NCBI GenBank assembly: GCA_025964675.1
Contig: JAOPYI010000116.1
Location: 1 to 64,000, forward strand
Source: Sphaerisporangium sp.
GTDB taxonomy: Bacteria > Actinomycetota > Actinomycetes > Streptosporangiales > Streptosporangiaceae
DNA: 64,000 bases
Direction of reading: 5' to 3'
Shown one piece after another: positions 14,685 to 24,154 of this stretch. Position numbers and translations under genes: made by a program. The notes beneath the pieces were generated by a model. The model saw only the letters and a program-made list of their open reading frames with translations. It was not told the origin of the DNA and ran no database searches. Numbering within the stretch: position 1 is the stretch's first letter; the number at the start of each line of letters is the position of its first letter.

Positions 14685-16739
14685 ATGCTTGATCGGCCCG
14701 TGACGGCCGTACGCCAACTCCACTACCCCTTCACGGCGGTAGTGGGACTCGACAACCTCAAGCTGGCGCTGATCCTCAACGCGATCTCTCCGCGTACGGG
14801 TGGCGTGCTCATCCGGGGGGAGAAGGGGACGGCGAAGTCCACGATCGTCCGGGCACTGGCGGCCCTGCTGCCGCCGGTCGCCGTCGTGCCGGGGTGCCGC
14901 TTCTCCTGCGATCCGGCCGCTCCCGATCCCGAGTGCCCGGACGGCCCGCACGGCCCCGAGCCCGCCGCGTCCGTACGGCCCGCGAGGCTGGCGGAGCTGC
15001 CTGTCGGGGCCTCAGAGGACCGCCTGATCGGCTCGCTCGACCTGGAGCGCGCGCTGACCGAGGGGGTGAAGGCATTCGACCCGGGCCTGCTCGCCGCCGC
15101 CCACCGGGGCGTCCTGTACGTGGACGAGGTGAACCTGCTGCACGATCACCTGGTGGACTTGCTGCTCGACGCGGCGGCGCTCGGCACCTGCTACGTCGAG
15201 CGCGACGCCGTGTCCGTACGGCACGCGGCCCGGTTCCTGCTGGTCGGCACGATGAACCCGGAGGAAGGCGAGCTGCGTCCTCAGCTCCTCGACCGTTTCG
15301 GCCTGACCGTGGAGGTCACGGCCTCGCGCGACCCGGCCGAGCGGGCCGAGGTGGTGCGCCGGAGGCTGTCCTTCGAGGACGACCCCGAGCGGTTCGCCGC
15401 CCTCTGGACCGGGGAGGAGCAGGCTCTCGCCGCCCGCATAGCCGAGGCGCGGGGGCGGCTGCGCGGGGTGGTGCTGTCCGACGGGTCACTCCGGCAGATC
15501 GCCACGGTGTGCGCCGCCTTCGGTGTGGACGGGATGCGCGCCGACCTCATCACCGCTCACGCCGCCGTGGCGCACGCCGCCTGGCGTGGCCGTACGGAGG
15601 TCACGGCGGAGGACATCCGGGAGGCCGTACGGCTCGCCCTGCCGCACCGCCGCAGGCGCGACCCGTTCGACGCGCCCGGCCTGGACGAGTCGGAGCTCGA
15701 CGACCTCCTCGGCGACTCCGGCCCCGATCACGATCCCGACCGAGATCCCGAACAGGACCCCGACCCCGATCCGGGCCCTGGCCCTGGCCCTGGCCGGGAT
15801 CCGGGCGCCGGCCGGGATGGGGAACAGGGTCGGGATCAGGGCTCCAACGGTGAGGCTCAGGGAACAGCTCAGGGAGCCGGGGACGGGCAGGAGTCCGGCA
15901 ACGGTCTGGTGCCGCCGGCCGCGCGGCAGCCCACGGCACAGGCAGGGGAGCCCTACCGGGTGCGCCCGCTGGCCGTCCCGGGGCTCGGCGCGGGAAGTCC
16001 CGGGCGACGGTCGCGAGCCCGCACGTCGTACGGCCGGGTCTCGGGGTCACGGGTGCCGGTGGGACGGCTCACCTCGCCGCATCTGACGGCCACGCTTCAG
16101 GCGGCGGCCCCGTACCAGCGGGAACGCGGCAGGAACGGACCCGGGTTGATCGTGCGCCCGGGCGACCTGCGGGAGGCGGTACGCGAGGGGCGTGAGGGCA
16201 ACCTCGTCCTTTTCGTCGTGGACGCGAGCGGCTCGATGGCGGCGCGCCGGCGCATGGGCGCGGTCAAGGGAGCCGTGCTGAGCCTGCTGCTCGACGCCTA
16301 CCAGCGGCGCGACAAGATCGGCCTGGTGACGTTCCGGGGGGCCGGCGCGGAATTGGTGCTGCCGCCGACCTCGTCCGTGGAGGCCGGTGCCGCACGCATG
16401 CGCCTGCTTCCCACGGGCGGGCGTACCCCCCTCGCCGCCGGGCTGCGCCGGGCCGCCGAGGTGGTCCGCGTGGAACGGCTCCGTGACCCCTCCCGGCGTC
16501 CGCTGCTGGTCGTGGTCACAGACGGACGTGCCACCTCGGGCACTGACGCCGACGTGCACCGCGCCGCCATGCTGCTCAGGGACGTCGCCGCGGTGGTGGT
16601 CGACTGCGAGACCGGCCCGGTGCGGCTCGGCCTCGCTGTGCGTCTGGCCGAACGCCTGGGCGGTGAGGCCGTACGGCTCGACCGGCTGGCGGCGGGCGGC
16701 CTACGAGATCTGGTCCGCGAGCGGAAGAAGGCGGCCTGA
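14685..16739 (+). CDS. ChlI-ChlD type chelatase subunit fusion, putative cobaltochelatase
   Basis: A 684-residue fusion. Residues about 10-330 form a ChlI-like AAA+ ATPase with Walker A GEKGTAKST, Walker B VLYVDEVNLL, and GTMNPEEGELRPQLLDRFG. A linker (about residues 345-430) consists of Asp-Pro, Gly-Pro and Gln/Gly repeats. Residues about 495-680 form a von Willebrand A domain with the MIDAS motifs VVDASGSMA, GGRTPLAAGL and VTDGRATSG. It corresponds to CobS plus CobT or ChlI plus ChlD in one chain. With CobN it should insert cobalt into hydrogenobyrinic acid a,c-diamide, using ATP. It lies between cbtA and cobO, which supports cobalt rather than magnesium. Confidence 0.9.
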   Translation: MLDRPVTAVRQLHYPFTAVVGLDNLKLALILNAISPRTGGVLIRGEKGTAKSTIVRALAALLPPVAVVPGCRFSCDPAAPDPECPDGPHGPEPAASVRPARLAELPVGASEDRLIGSLDLERALTEGVKAFDPGLLAAAHRGVLYVDEVNLLHDHLVDLLLDAAALGTCYVERDAVSVRHAARFLLVGTMNPEEGELRPQLLDRFGLTVEVTASRDPAERAEVVRRRLSFEDDPERFAALWTGEEQALAARIAEARGRLRGVVLSDGSLRQIATVCAAFGVDGMRADLITAHAAVAHAAWRGRTEVTAEDIREAVRLALPHRRRRDPFDAPGLDESELDDLLGDSGPDHDPDRDPEQDPDPDPGPGPGPGRDPGAGRDGEQGRDQGSNGEAQGTAQGAGDGQESGNGLVPPAARQPTAQAGEPYRVRPLAVPGLGAGSPGRRSRARTSYGRVSGSRVPVGRLTSPHLTATLQAAAPYQRERGRNGPGLIVRPGDLREAVREGREGNLVLFVVDASGSMAARRRMGAVKGAVLSLLLDAYQRRDKIGLVTFRGAGAELVLPPTSSVEAGAARMRLLPTGGRTPLAAGLRRAAEVVRVERLRDPSRRPLLVVVTDGRATSGTDADVHRAAMLLRDVAAVVVDCETGPVRLGLAVRLAERLGGEAVRLDRLAAGGLRDLVRERKKAA

Positions 16740-16803
16740 CATGGTGCGGCGGAGCGGGTAGGCGGTCTGGTCATGTGGCGAGGGAACGGGAAGGTGGGCT
16801 GAC

Positions 16804-17406
16804 ATGCCTCAGGGGAAGCCGGCGGCGGTGCCGGACGACGGCCTGACCACCCGGCAGCGGCGTACCCGGCCACTCGTGCTCGTTCACACCGGGCCGGGCA
16901 AGGGGAAGTCCACCGCGGCGTTCGGGCTTGCGCTGCGCGCGTGGAACCAGGGCTGGCCGGTGGGAGTGTTCCAGTTCGTCAAGTCCGCCAAGTGGCGTGT
17001 GGGGGAGGAGCGGGCCCTGACCGTGCTGGGTGAGTCCGGCGAGGGCGGCACGGTGGCCTGGCACAAGATGGGCGAGGGCTGGTCCTGGATCAAGAAGCCG
17101 GGGACGGAAGAGGACCACGCGGCCGACGCCCGCGAGGGGTGGGAGCAGATCAAGCGGGACCTCGCGACGGAGTCCTACCGGCTGTATGTCCTTGACGAGT
17201 TCACCTATCCCCTCAAGTGGGGCTGGATCGACGTGGAGGACGTGGTCGCCACCCTGGCAGCACGCCCGGGCACGCAACATGTCGTGATCACCGGCAGGGA
17301 CGCCCACCCCCGCCTCTTGGAGGTGGCAGACCTGGTCACCGAGATGACCAAGGTCAAACACCCAATGGACGCAGGACAAAAAGGTCAAAAGGGCATCGAA
17401 TGGTAA
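16804..17406 (+). CDS. cobO: Cob(I)yrinic acid a,c-diamide adenosyltransferase
   Basis: A 200-residue BtuR/CobO-family enzyme. The ATP-binding loop is TGPGKGKSTAAFGLALRAW near residues 27-45, and later conserved pieces are YVLDEFTYPLKWGW and HVVITGRDAHPRLLEVADLV, ending KHPMDAGQKGQKGIEW. It transfers the adenosyl group of ATP to the Co(I) corrinoid. Length and end motif are normal. GGTGGGCTGAC precedes the ATG. The stop overlaps the cobB start, so the two are coupled. Confidence 0.95.
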   Translation: MPQGKPAAVPDDGLTTRQRRTRPLVLVHTGPGKGKSTAAFGLALRAWNQGWPVGVFQFVKSAKWRVGEERALTVLGESGEGGTVAWHKMGEGWSWIKKPGTEEDHAADAREGWEQIKRDLATESYRLYVLDEFTYPLKWGWIDVEDVVATLAARPGTQHVVITGRDAHPRLLEVADLVTEMTKVKHPMDAGQKGQKGIEW

Positions 17407-18890
17407 CCAACGACTCCAGTCGCACGTATGAACCCGTGCGCGGTGGTGAGGGCGTGACCGAGATTCCTCGCCTTGTCATCGCCGCTCCGTCCTCGGGCTC
17501 CGGCAAGACGACCGTGGCGACCGGCCTGATCGCGGCTCTGACGGCCAAGGGTTTCGTGGTCTCCCCGCACAAGGTCGGGCCGGACTACATCGACCCTGGC
17601 TATCACGCGCTCGCCGCCGGCCGTCCCGGGCGGAACCTCGACCCATGGCTGGTCGGAGAGGAGCTGATCGTTCCCCTCCTCATGCACGGGGCCTCCGGTG
17701 CCGACATCGCCGTCATCGAGGGAGTGATGGGCCTCTTCGACGGCGCCACCTCTCCTGACGGCGCCGGCTCTTACAGTGCCGGCGGTTCCTCACCCGCGGG
17801 TGCTCCGTCTGGGATGGGTGACTTCGCGTCCACCGCCCATGTCGCCCGGCTGCTGGACGCGCCCGTCGTACTGGTCGTGGACGTCTCGGGGCAGGGGAGA
17901 TCGGTCGCGGCGCTGGTCCACGGGTTCATGTCCTACGACACGCGTCTCCGTATCGGCGGGGTGATCCTCAACCGGGTCGGCTCGCCGCGACACGAACGCA
18001 TCTGCCGGGACGCCCTGGCGGAGACAGGGATCCCCGTGTTCGGCGCCATTCCGCGTACCGACGTGGCCGTGACGCCCTCCCGCCATCTCGGCCTCGTACC
18101 GCCCGCGGAGCGCAGGGCCGAGGCCGTCAGCGCGGTGGCCGAGGTGGGAGAACTGATGGCGGCCACCTGTGACCTGGAAGCCCTGGTCCGTCTCGCCCGC
18201 GGCGCTTCCCGGCTTTCCGGACCCGCCTGGACCCCGCGAGACGCGATCGGCGGAGCCCTGGACCGGGTGGTGGCGGGTGGTGGCGCCATTGGGGCGGTCG
18301 ACGGGGAAACTTGCGTGGTGGCGGTGGCCGGGGGGAAGGCGTTCACCTTCGGTTACGCCGAGCAGGCCGAGCTGATCGAGGCGGCAGGAGCCACGGTGGC
18401 CGTATTCGACCCGTTGAGCGAGGAGAGCCTTCCCGCCGGGACGCGTGCCCTGGTGCTGCCCGGAGGCTTTCCCGAGGTGTACGCGGCCGAGCTGTCGGCG
18501 AACGAGCCCCTCCGCCGCGTGGTAGCCGCGTTCAGCGGCCCGATCGTGGCCGAGTGCGCGGGTCTGCTCTATCTCTGCCGGGAACTGGACGGCCGTCCCA
18601 TGTGCGGGGTCGTCGACGCGACGGCCTCGATGACGGGCAAGCTGACCCTCGGTTACCGGAGCGCCGTGGCCGTACGGGACTCGCTGCTGACGCGTGAGGG
18701 CGAGCGGTACCACGGGCACGAGTTCCACCGCACGAGCGTCACCCCGGCGGACGATTCCGAGCCCCTCTTCCGATGGCGGGGCGGCGCCGACGGGTACGGC
18801 GGCCCGAGGCTGGCCGCGTCGTACCTGCACCTGCACTGGGCCGGAAGCCCCCACATGGCCACAAGGCTGGTGTCCCATGCCCGTCACTAG
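17400..18890 (+). CDS. cobB: Hydrogenobyrinic/cobyrinic acid a,c-diamide synthase
   Basis: A 496-residue amidotransferase. The N-terminal dethiobiotin-synthetase-like domain has the P-loop APSSGSGKTTVATG (about residues 29-42), KVGPDYIDPGYH and VIEGVMGLFDG. The C-terminal class I-like glutamine amidotransferase domain has the nucleophile Cys386 in VAECAGLLYL and the later HGHEFHRTSV. It amidates side chains a and c with glutamine and ATP. The ATG at 17400 overlaps the cobO stop; a GTG at 17454 with GGTGAGG upstream is a good alternative that would drop 18 residues. Residues about 118-140 are a Gly/Ser/Pro insertion before the FASTAHVARLL segment. Confidence 0.93.
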   Translation: MVTNDSSRTYEPVRGGEGVTEIPRLVIAAPSSGSGKTTVATGLIAALTAKGFVVSPHKVGPDYIDPGYHALAAGRPGRNLDPWLVGEELIVPLLMHGASGADIAVIEGVMGLFDGATSPDGAGSYSAGGSSPAGAPSGMGDFASTAHVARLLDAPVVLVVDVSGQGRSVAALVHGFMSYDTRLRIGGVILNRVGSPRHERICRDALAETGIPVFGAIPRTDVAVTPSRHLGLVPPAERRAEAVSAVAEVGELMAATCDLEALVRLARGASRLSGPAWTPRDAIGGALDRVVAGGGAIGAVDGETCVVAVAGGKAFTFGYAEQAELIEAAGATVAVFDPLSEESLPAGTRALVLPGGFPEVYAAELSANEPLRRVVAAFSGPIVAECAGLLYLCRELDGRPMCGVVDATASMTGKLTLGYRSAVAVRDSLLTREGERYHGHEFHRTSVTPADDSEPLFRWRGGADGYGGPRLAASYLHLHWAGSPHMATRLVSHARH

Positions 18891-18920
18891 CGGCTACCGC
18901 TGTCGCCGGCATGGCCGGAT

Positions 18921-20126
18921 ATGAGCGGGCCGGTTGTCGTCGTCGGCATAGGTGCCGGCGGGTGGGAGGCGTTGTCCGCCCTCGCGCAGCGGGAGATCGG
19001 CGCAGCCGAGGTGCTCATGGGCAGTGCTCGGCAGCTCGCGCTGGTCCCGGAAACGGGTGCCGAGCGGGTCGCGTGGCCCTCGCCGATGCTGCCCGCCGTC
19101 CAAAGGCTCCTCGCCGAGCGCGCGGGCAGGGCTGTATGCGTGCTGGCCAGCGGTGACCCGATGTTTCATGGTGTCGGCACGACGCTGGTCAGGCTTCTCG
19201 GCCCGGAACGGGTCCGCGTGCTGCCGCATCCGTCGTCCGTCTCGCTGGCCTGTGCCCGGATGGGGTGGCCGGTCGAGGACACGACCGTCGTCAGCATGGT
19301 GGGCCGGCCGGTCGAGCTGCTGAACCGGCTGCTGCATCCGGCACGCCGAGTGCTGGCGCTGAGCGCGGACGCCACCACTCCGGCCCTGATCGCGAAGCTG
19401 CTGGCCTCCAGAGGTTATGGAGCGAGCAAGATCACCGTGCTGGAGCAGCTCGGCGGCCCGGACGAGCGCCTGGTGACGGGTACGGCCGAGCGTTGGGACG
19501 CGGAGGTGAACCCTCTGAACGTCGTGGCCCTGGAATGCCGTGCCGGTCCCGATGTGACGTCGATGCCTCTCATCCCCGGCCTGCCCGACGAGGCGTTCGA
19601 GCATGACGGGCAGCTGACGAAGCGTGAGGTCCGCGCGGTGACGCTGTCCCGGCTCGCGCCCGTACCCGGGGAGTTGCTCTGGGACGTGGGCGCGGGTGCC
19701 GGAAGTGTCGCGATCGAGTGGATGCGGGTTCATCCTGCCTGCCGGGCGTTCGCCGTGGAGAGCCGTGCCGACCGGGCCGCGCGGATCGGCCGCAACGCGG
19801 CGGCGCTCGGGGTACCGGCGCTGGGCGTGGTGACCGGCACGGCCCCGCGAGCACTCGAGGGTCTGGAACCACCCGACGCCGTCTTCGTCGGAGGCGGGGC
19901 CACGGCGCCAGGAACCGTCGAAACCTGCTGGAACGCCCTGCGCCCGGGCGGACGGCTGGTGGTCAACGCGGTCACGGTGGAGTCCGAGGCGGTCGTGGCG
20001 GCCTGGCATGCCAAGGTCGGCGGTGACCTGCTCCGCATCGCGGTCCAGCGCGCCGGCCCGGTGGGCGCCTTCACCGCGTGGCGACCGTCGATGCCGGTCA
20101 CCGTATGGACGGCGGTCCGCCGATGA
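18921..20126 (+). CDS. cobL: Precorrin-6Y C5,15-methyltransferase (decarboxylating), CbiE-CbiT fusion
   Basis: A 401-residue two-domain enzyme. Residues 1-205 are a CbiE-type tetrapyrrole methylase with VVVVGIGAGGWEAL, VCVLASGDPMFHGVG and HPSSVSLACARMGWP. Residues about 215-400 are a CbiT-type SAM methyltransferase with LTKREVRAVTLSRL and LLWDVGAGAGSVAIEW. It methylates C5 and C15 and decarboxylates the ring C acetate. It starts 30 bases after cobB. Fusion length is normal for CobL. Confidence 0.95.
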   Translation: MSGPVVVVGIGAGGWEALSALAQREIGAAEVLMGSARQLALVPETGAERVAWPSPMLPAVQRLLAERAGRAVCVLASGDPMFHGVGTTLVRLLGPERVRVLPHPSSVSLACARMGWPVEDTTVVSMVGRPVELLNRLLHPARRVLALSADATTPALIAKLLASRGYGASKITVLEQLGGPDERLVTGTAERWDAEVNPLNVVALECRAGPDVTSMPLIPGLPDEAFEHDGQLTKREVRAVTLSRLAPVPGELLWDVGAGAGSVAIEWMRVHPACRAFAVESRADRAARIGRNAAALGVPALGVVTGTAPRALEGLEPPDAVFVGGGATAPGTVETCWNALRPGGRLVVNAVTVESEAVVAAWHAKVGGDLLRIAVQRAGPVGAFTAWRPSMPVTVWTAVRR

Positions 20127-20190
20127 CCCCTCCAGGCACGACCACGTACTTCCGAACCAGTGGTAACCGTGAGACTTGGGAGGCAACAGC

Positions 20191-20934
20191 GTGACGGTGC
20201 ACTTCATCGGAGCGGGGCCGGGTGCGGCCGATCTCATCACCGTGCGCGGGCGCGACCTGATCGCCTCCTCGCCGGTCTGCCTGTACGCGGGCTCCCTGGT
20301 CCCGAAGGAGCTACTGGACTACGCGCCTTCGGGAGCGCGGCTGGTGGACACGGCGAGGATGACGCTGGACCAGATCGTGGCCGAGATGCTCGCCGCCCAC
20401 GCTAGTGGGCACGATGTGGCCCGGTTGCAGTCGGGCGACCCGTCCATCTTCAGCGCGATGGCCGAGCAGTCGCGCCGCCTGGAGGCCGCCGGGGTGCCTT
20501 ACGACGTGACGCCCGGCGTTCCCGCGTTCGCCGCTGCCGCCGCCTCGCTGGGCCGCGAGCTGACCGTGCCAGGAGTGGGCCAGACGGTCGTGCTCACCCG
20601 TACGTCCGCTCGCGCAACGCCGATGCCCGACGGCGAGGATCTGGCCACGCTCGGCCGTAGCCGCTCGACCATCGTGCTTCACCTGGCGATACAGCGAATC
20701 GAGGCGGTCGTGGAGGAGTTGACGCCCAACTACGGTGCGGACTGCCCGGTCGCCGTGGTGGCCCGTGCCAGCCGTGACGACGAGGTGGTCCTGCGGGGCA
20801 CCCTGGCCGACATCGCCGAACAGGCCCGGGATGCGGGCGTGGTGCGCACTGCTGTGATCATCGTCGGTGGAGTGCTGACGGCTTCGGAGTTCCCCGACAG
20901 TCACCTGTACTCCACCGCCCGCCACCGCGACTAG
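20191..20934 (+). CDS. cobM: Precorrin-4 C11-methyltransferase
   Basis: A 247-residue tetrapyrrole methylase. SAM-site motifs are VHFIGAGPGAADLITVRG at the N-terminus, VARLQSGDPSIFSAMAEQ, and VTPGVPAFAAAAASLGRELT. It methylates C11. The GTG at 20191 is chosen because GGGAGG ends 7 bases before it; an in-frame TTG at 20176 lies inside that ribosome-binding region and is unlikely. A hairpin-forming sequence and a 140-base gap follow before cobH. Confidence 0.95.
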   Translation: MTVHFIGAGPGAADLITVRGRDLIASSPVCLYAGSLVPKELLDYAPSGARLVDTARMTLDQIVAEMLAAHASGHDVARLQSGDPSIFSAMAEQSRRLEAAGVPYDVTPGVPAFAAAAASLGRELTVPGVGQTVVLTRTSARATPMPDGEDLATLGRSRSTIVLHLAIQRIEAVVEELTPNYGADCPVAVVARASRDDEVVLRGTLADIAEQARDAGVVRTAVIIVGGVLTASEFPDSHLYSTARHRD

Positions 20935-20938
20935 TGCG

Positions 20939-20966
20939 GTCGGTGCCGGCCCAACATGGCGCCGAC
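20939..20966 (+). terminator. Hairpin after cobM
   Basis: Arms GTCGGTGCC (20939-20947) and GGCGCCGAC (20958-20966) pair with one wobble over 9 bp around a 10-base loop, just after the cobM stop. It could be a weak terminator or processing site within the cob run. The rest of the 140-base gap to cobH shows nothing clear. Confidence 0.35.
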
Positions 20967-21074
20967 CATCGCGCCGAACATCAGGCAAGACGACTTTCAC
21001 TACGGGCAGCACCCGGTACGGAGCCCGCGATGGGCCGCAGCGTGATCAGCAACGGATAGCACTGGTAGGAGCTT

Positions 21075-21704
21075 GTGATCGACTACATCCGAGATGGCGG
21101 GGAGATCTACCGCCGTTCTTTTGCCACTATTCGCGCCGAGGCCGATCTCGGGGGTTTGCCGGACGACATCGCGAGAGTGGCCGTGCGGATGATTCATGCC
21201 TGCGGGATGGTGGATCTGGTGGCCGATCTCGCCTGGTCCTCCGGTGTTGTGGCCGCAGCACGGGCGGCCCTGCTGTCGGGGGCACCGGTGCTGTGCGACG
21301 CCACCATGGTCGCCTCCGGCGTGACCCGCGGCCGCCTGCCCGCCGGGAACGACGTGCTGTGCATGCTGGGCGACCCCCGGGTGCCCGACCTGGCTCGCCG
21401 GCTTGGCACGACGCGAAGCGCCGCGGCACTGGAGCTTTGGCGAGACCGGCTCGACGGCGCTGTTGTGGCCGTCGGCAACGCCCCCACGGCTTTGTTCCGG
21501 CTGCTCGAACTGGTGCGGGAAGGCACGGCAGGGCGACCGGCCGCCGTGCTGGGCGTCCCCGTGGGCTTCATCGGCGCCGCCGAGTCGAAGCGGGCCCTCG
21601 CGGACTACGGCGACGGTCTCGATCATCTGGTGGTACACGGCCGCCGGGGTGGAAGCGCGCTGGCCGCGGCAGCCGTCAACGCCATGGCTAACGAGGAAGA
21701 ATGA
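21075..21704 (+). CDS. cobH: Precorrin-8X methylmutase
   Basis: A 209-residue CobH/CbiC protein. Motifs include [20 protein letters not shown], which holds the catalytic His, [33 protein letters not shown], and [17 protein letters not shown]. It moves the C11 methyl group to C12, giving hydrogenobyrinic acid. The GTG start has GGTAGGAG about 4 bases upstream. The stop overlaps the next start (ATGA). Length is normal. Confidence 0.95.
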   Translation: MIDYIRDGGEIYRRSFATIRAEADLGGLPDDIARVAVRMIHACGMVDLVADLAWSSGVVAAARAALLSGAPVLCDATMVASGVTRGRLPAGNDVLCMLGDPRVPDLARRLGTTRSAAALELWRDRLDGAVVAVGNAPTALFRLLELVREGTAGRPAAVLGVPVGFIGAAESKRALADYGDGLDHLVVHGRRGGSALAAAAVNAMANEEE

Positions 21705-23290
21705 GCGACAGGATGACCGAGCCCACCTACCCTGAGGTAACCGAACCCGAGTCGGCCCATTCCGAGGGTGCGGAGCCTGTGCGACCTGGTCGGCTCTGGG
21801 GGGTGGGGCTGGGGCCCGGGGACCCCGAGTTGGTGACGGTGAAGGCCGCGCGGCTGGTGCGTGAGGCTGACGTGATCGCTTATCACAGTGCCAGGCACGG
21901 ACGGAGCATCGCCCGCGCGGTGGCTGAGCCGTACCTCCGGGGTGACCAGATCGAGGAAGCGCTGATCTATCCCGTCACCACCGAGACCACCGACCACCCC
22001 GGTGGTTACCGAGGGGCCATCGACGACTTCTACGTCACCTGCGCCGTGCGGCTCGCCGCACACCTGGACGCCGGGCGCGACGTGGTGGTGCTGTGCGAGG
22101 GCGACCCGATGTTCTACGGCTCCTACATGCACCTGCACAAGCGGCTGGCGCATCGCTACCCGACCGAGGTCGTACCCGGTGTCACCTCGGTGAGCGCCGC
22201 GGCGGCGGTTCTGGGCCGACCGCTGGTCGAGCGGGAGGAGACCCTGACCATCTTCCCTGGCACCCTGCCGTCGGAGACCCTCGCCGCGCGGCTGGCGGCG
22301 ACGGACTCCGCGGCGATCCTCAAGCTGGGCCGTACGTTCACCTCGGTGCGCGAGGCACTGGACGAGGCCGGTCGCCTGGATGAGGCGTGGTACGTCGAAC
22401 GCGCCACCACGGACCGGCAGCGGATCGCGCCGCTCGCGGACGTCGATCCCGGCGAGGTCCCGTACTTCTCGCTGGCCATCCTGCCCAGCCGCATGCATGC
22501 GCCACCTACGCCCGATGCCGGCCAGGTGACAGGCCCGGACGCCGGTCGCGGCGAGGTCGTCGTGGTGGGGCTCGGCCCGGCGGGCCGGCCGTGGCTGACC
22601 CCCGAGGCCCAGGACGCCCTGGCGACCGCCGACGATCTCATCGGGTACGGTCCCTACCTCGACCGGGTGGCTCCCAACCCGCGCCAGCGCCGGCATCCGA
22701 CGGACAACCGCGCCGAGGCCGAGCGGGCGGCGCACGCCCTCGAGCTCGCCAGGGCCGGATCGCGGGTCGCCGTGGTGTCCTCGGGAGATCCCGGTGTGTT
22801 CGCCATGGCGAGTGCGGTGCTGGAGGTGGCGTGTGAACCTCGGTTCGCCGATGTGCCGGTGCGCGTGGTGCCGGGCCTGACCGCCGCCCAGGCGGTCGCG
22901 AGCCGGGCCGGTGCGCCGCTCGGTCACGACTACTGCGTGCTGTCCCTGTCCGACCAGCTCAAGCCGTGGGACGTCATCGCCGGGCGCGTCACCGCCGCCG
23001 CGCGTGCCGATCTCGTGCTCGCCATCTACAACCCCGCGTCACGGAGCCGTACCTGGCAGGTGGCCGCGGCCCGGGACCTCCTGCTGGAGCACCGCTCTCC
23101 GGACACCCCGGTGGTCATCGGGCGGGACGTCGGAGGACCGTCGGAGAGCCTGCGCGTCACGACCCTGGCCAAGCTGGACCCCGCCGACGTCGACATGCGC
23201 TGCCTGCTGGTGATCGGCTCGTCGACGACACGCGCCGTGGACCGCGGCGGCAGCACCGTGGTCTTCACCCCGCGCCGCTACCCGGCTTGA
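21701..23290 (+). CDS. cobIJ: CobI-CobJ fusion: precorrin-2 C20- and precorrin-3B C17-methyltransferase
   Basis: A 529-residue fusion of two tetrapyrrole methylases. Residues about 27-265 are CobI-like, with [38 protein letters not shown] and [20 protein letters not shown]. Residues about 283-527 are CobJ-like, with [36 protein letters not shown] and [14 protein letters not shown]. The first part makes precorrin-3A; the second contracts the ring and methylates C17. A Pro/Ala-rich joint of about 18 residues separates the halves. Such fusions are common in actinobacteria. It overlaps cobH by 4 bases and converges with cobK. Confidence 0.95.
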   Translation: MSDRMTEPTYPEVTEPESAHSEGAEPVRPGRLWGVGLGPGDPELVTVKAARLVREADVIAYHSARHGRSIARAVAEPYLRGDQIEEALIYPVTTETTDHPGGYRGAIDDFYVTCAVRLAAHLDAGRDVVVLCEGDPMFYGSYMHLHKRLAHRYPTEVVPGVTSVSAAAAVLGRPLVEREETLTIFPGTLPSETLAARLAATDSAAILKLGRTFTSVREALDEAGRLDEAWYVERATTDRQRIAPLADVDPGEVPYFSLAILPSRMHAPPTPDAGQVTGPDAGRGEVVVVGLGPAGRPWLTPEAQDALATADDLIGYGPYLDRVAPNPRQRRHPTDNRAEAERAAHALELARAGSRVAVVSSGDPGVFAMASAVLEVACEPRFADVPVRVVPGLTAAQAVASRAGAPLGHDYCVLSLSDQLKPWDVIAGRVTAAARADLVLAIYNPASRSRTWQVAAARDLLLEHRSPDTPVVIGRDVGGPSESLRVTTLAKLDPADVDMRCLLVIGSSTTRAVDRGGSTVVFTPRRYPA

Positions 23291-23336
23291 GATCGTGGTC
23301 AAGATCCCCGCCTGGCCCGTTGATGGCAGGGCGCTC

Positions 23337-24119
23337 TCATGGTCTGTGTGACATCCGTGGCTCAGCCGTCACGGTCTGACCGGGACCGGCGGCGAGCCAG
23401 GCGAGGGTGTCCTCCACGGTCTCGACCGACGGGACCTCCGGCAGCGGCGGGCGCCGTACCACGACGACGGGCAGGCCGAGGTCCCGTGCCGCCGCCAGCT
23501 TGGCCATGGTCATCGTTCCCCCGCTGTCCTTGGTGACCAGCACGTCGACGCGATGGTCCCGCATCAGCGACAGCTCGCCGTCCAGCGTGTAGGGACCCCG
23601 GTCGAGCAGGAGGTGGAAACCGTACGGAAGCGGTGGCTCAGGGGGGTCCACCGTACGGATGAGGAACCACAGGTCGTCCAGGCCCGCGAAGGCGGGCAAC
23701 CCCTGGCGCCCGGTGGTCAAGAAGACCCGGCGGCCGAGCCCGGGCAGCAGGGCGGCGGCTTGCTCCAGCGAGGACGCCCAGTGCCAGTCGTCTCCTGCGC
23801 CGGGCGTCCATCCGGGGCGCCGCAGGACGAGCAGAGGGACTCCCGCCGCCGCCGTGGCCTGGACCGCCGAGGCGGTGATCCGCTCGGCGAACGGGTGGGT
23901 GGCGTCGACCACGGCCTGGATACCCTGCTCGCGCAGCCAGAGGGCCAGGCGGTCAGGGCCGCCGAACCCCCCGACACGCACCTCGCCCTCGGGCAGGCGG
24001 GGGTCGGTCACCCGGCCCGCCAATGAGGACACGACGCGGACGTCCGGACGGCGTGCCAGCGCCGCGGCCAGCCGCCGCGCCTCGCCGGTCCCGCCCAGCA
24101 CCAGGACGCCCGCCCTCAC
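23337..24119 (-). CDS. cobK: Precorrin-6A reductase
   Basis: A 260-residue CobK/CbiJ protein. The NADPH-binding N-terminus is VLVLGGTGEARRLAAALA; further conserved parts are VVDATHPFAERITASA, VFLTTGRQGLPAFAGL, VDVLVTKDSGGTMTMAKLAA and LPVVVVRRPPLP. It reduces the C18-C19 bond of precorrin-6A. It starts with GTG at 24119, preceded by GGGAG, and is divergent from cbiD with a 35-bp gap, so the two promoters must overlap. It converges with cobIJ 46 bases away. Confidence 0.95.
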   Translation of the reverse strand: MRAGVLVLGGTGEARRLAAALARRPDVRVVSSLAGRVTDPRLPEGEVRVGGFGGPDRLALWLREQGIQAVVDATHPFAERITASAVQATAAAGVPLLVLRRPGWTPGAGDDWHWASSLEQAAALLPGLGRRVFLTTGRQGLPAFAGLDDLWFLIRTVDPPEPPLPYGFHLLLDRGPYTLDGELSLMRDHRVDVLVTKDSGGTMTMAKLAAARDLGLPVVVVRRPPLPEVPSVETVEDTLAWLAAGPGQTVTAEPRMSHRP

Positions 24120-24154
24120 CAGGAGCTCCCGGCGGCGTGGTACATCCTTGACGC

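Noticed and set aside
15730-15850. CCCTGG and CCCGAT tandem repeats as a possible DNA repeat element
   Set aside because: They are in frame and encode the Asp-Pro/Gly-Pro linker of the chelatase fusion; a coding repeat, not a mobile or CRISPR element.
20956-21045. 29-codon open frame between cobM and cobH
   Set aside because: No ribosome-binding site, and its start lies in the loop of a hairpin; most likely chance.
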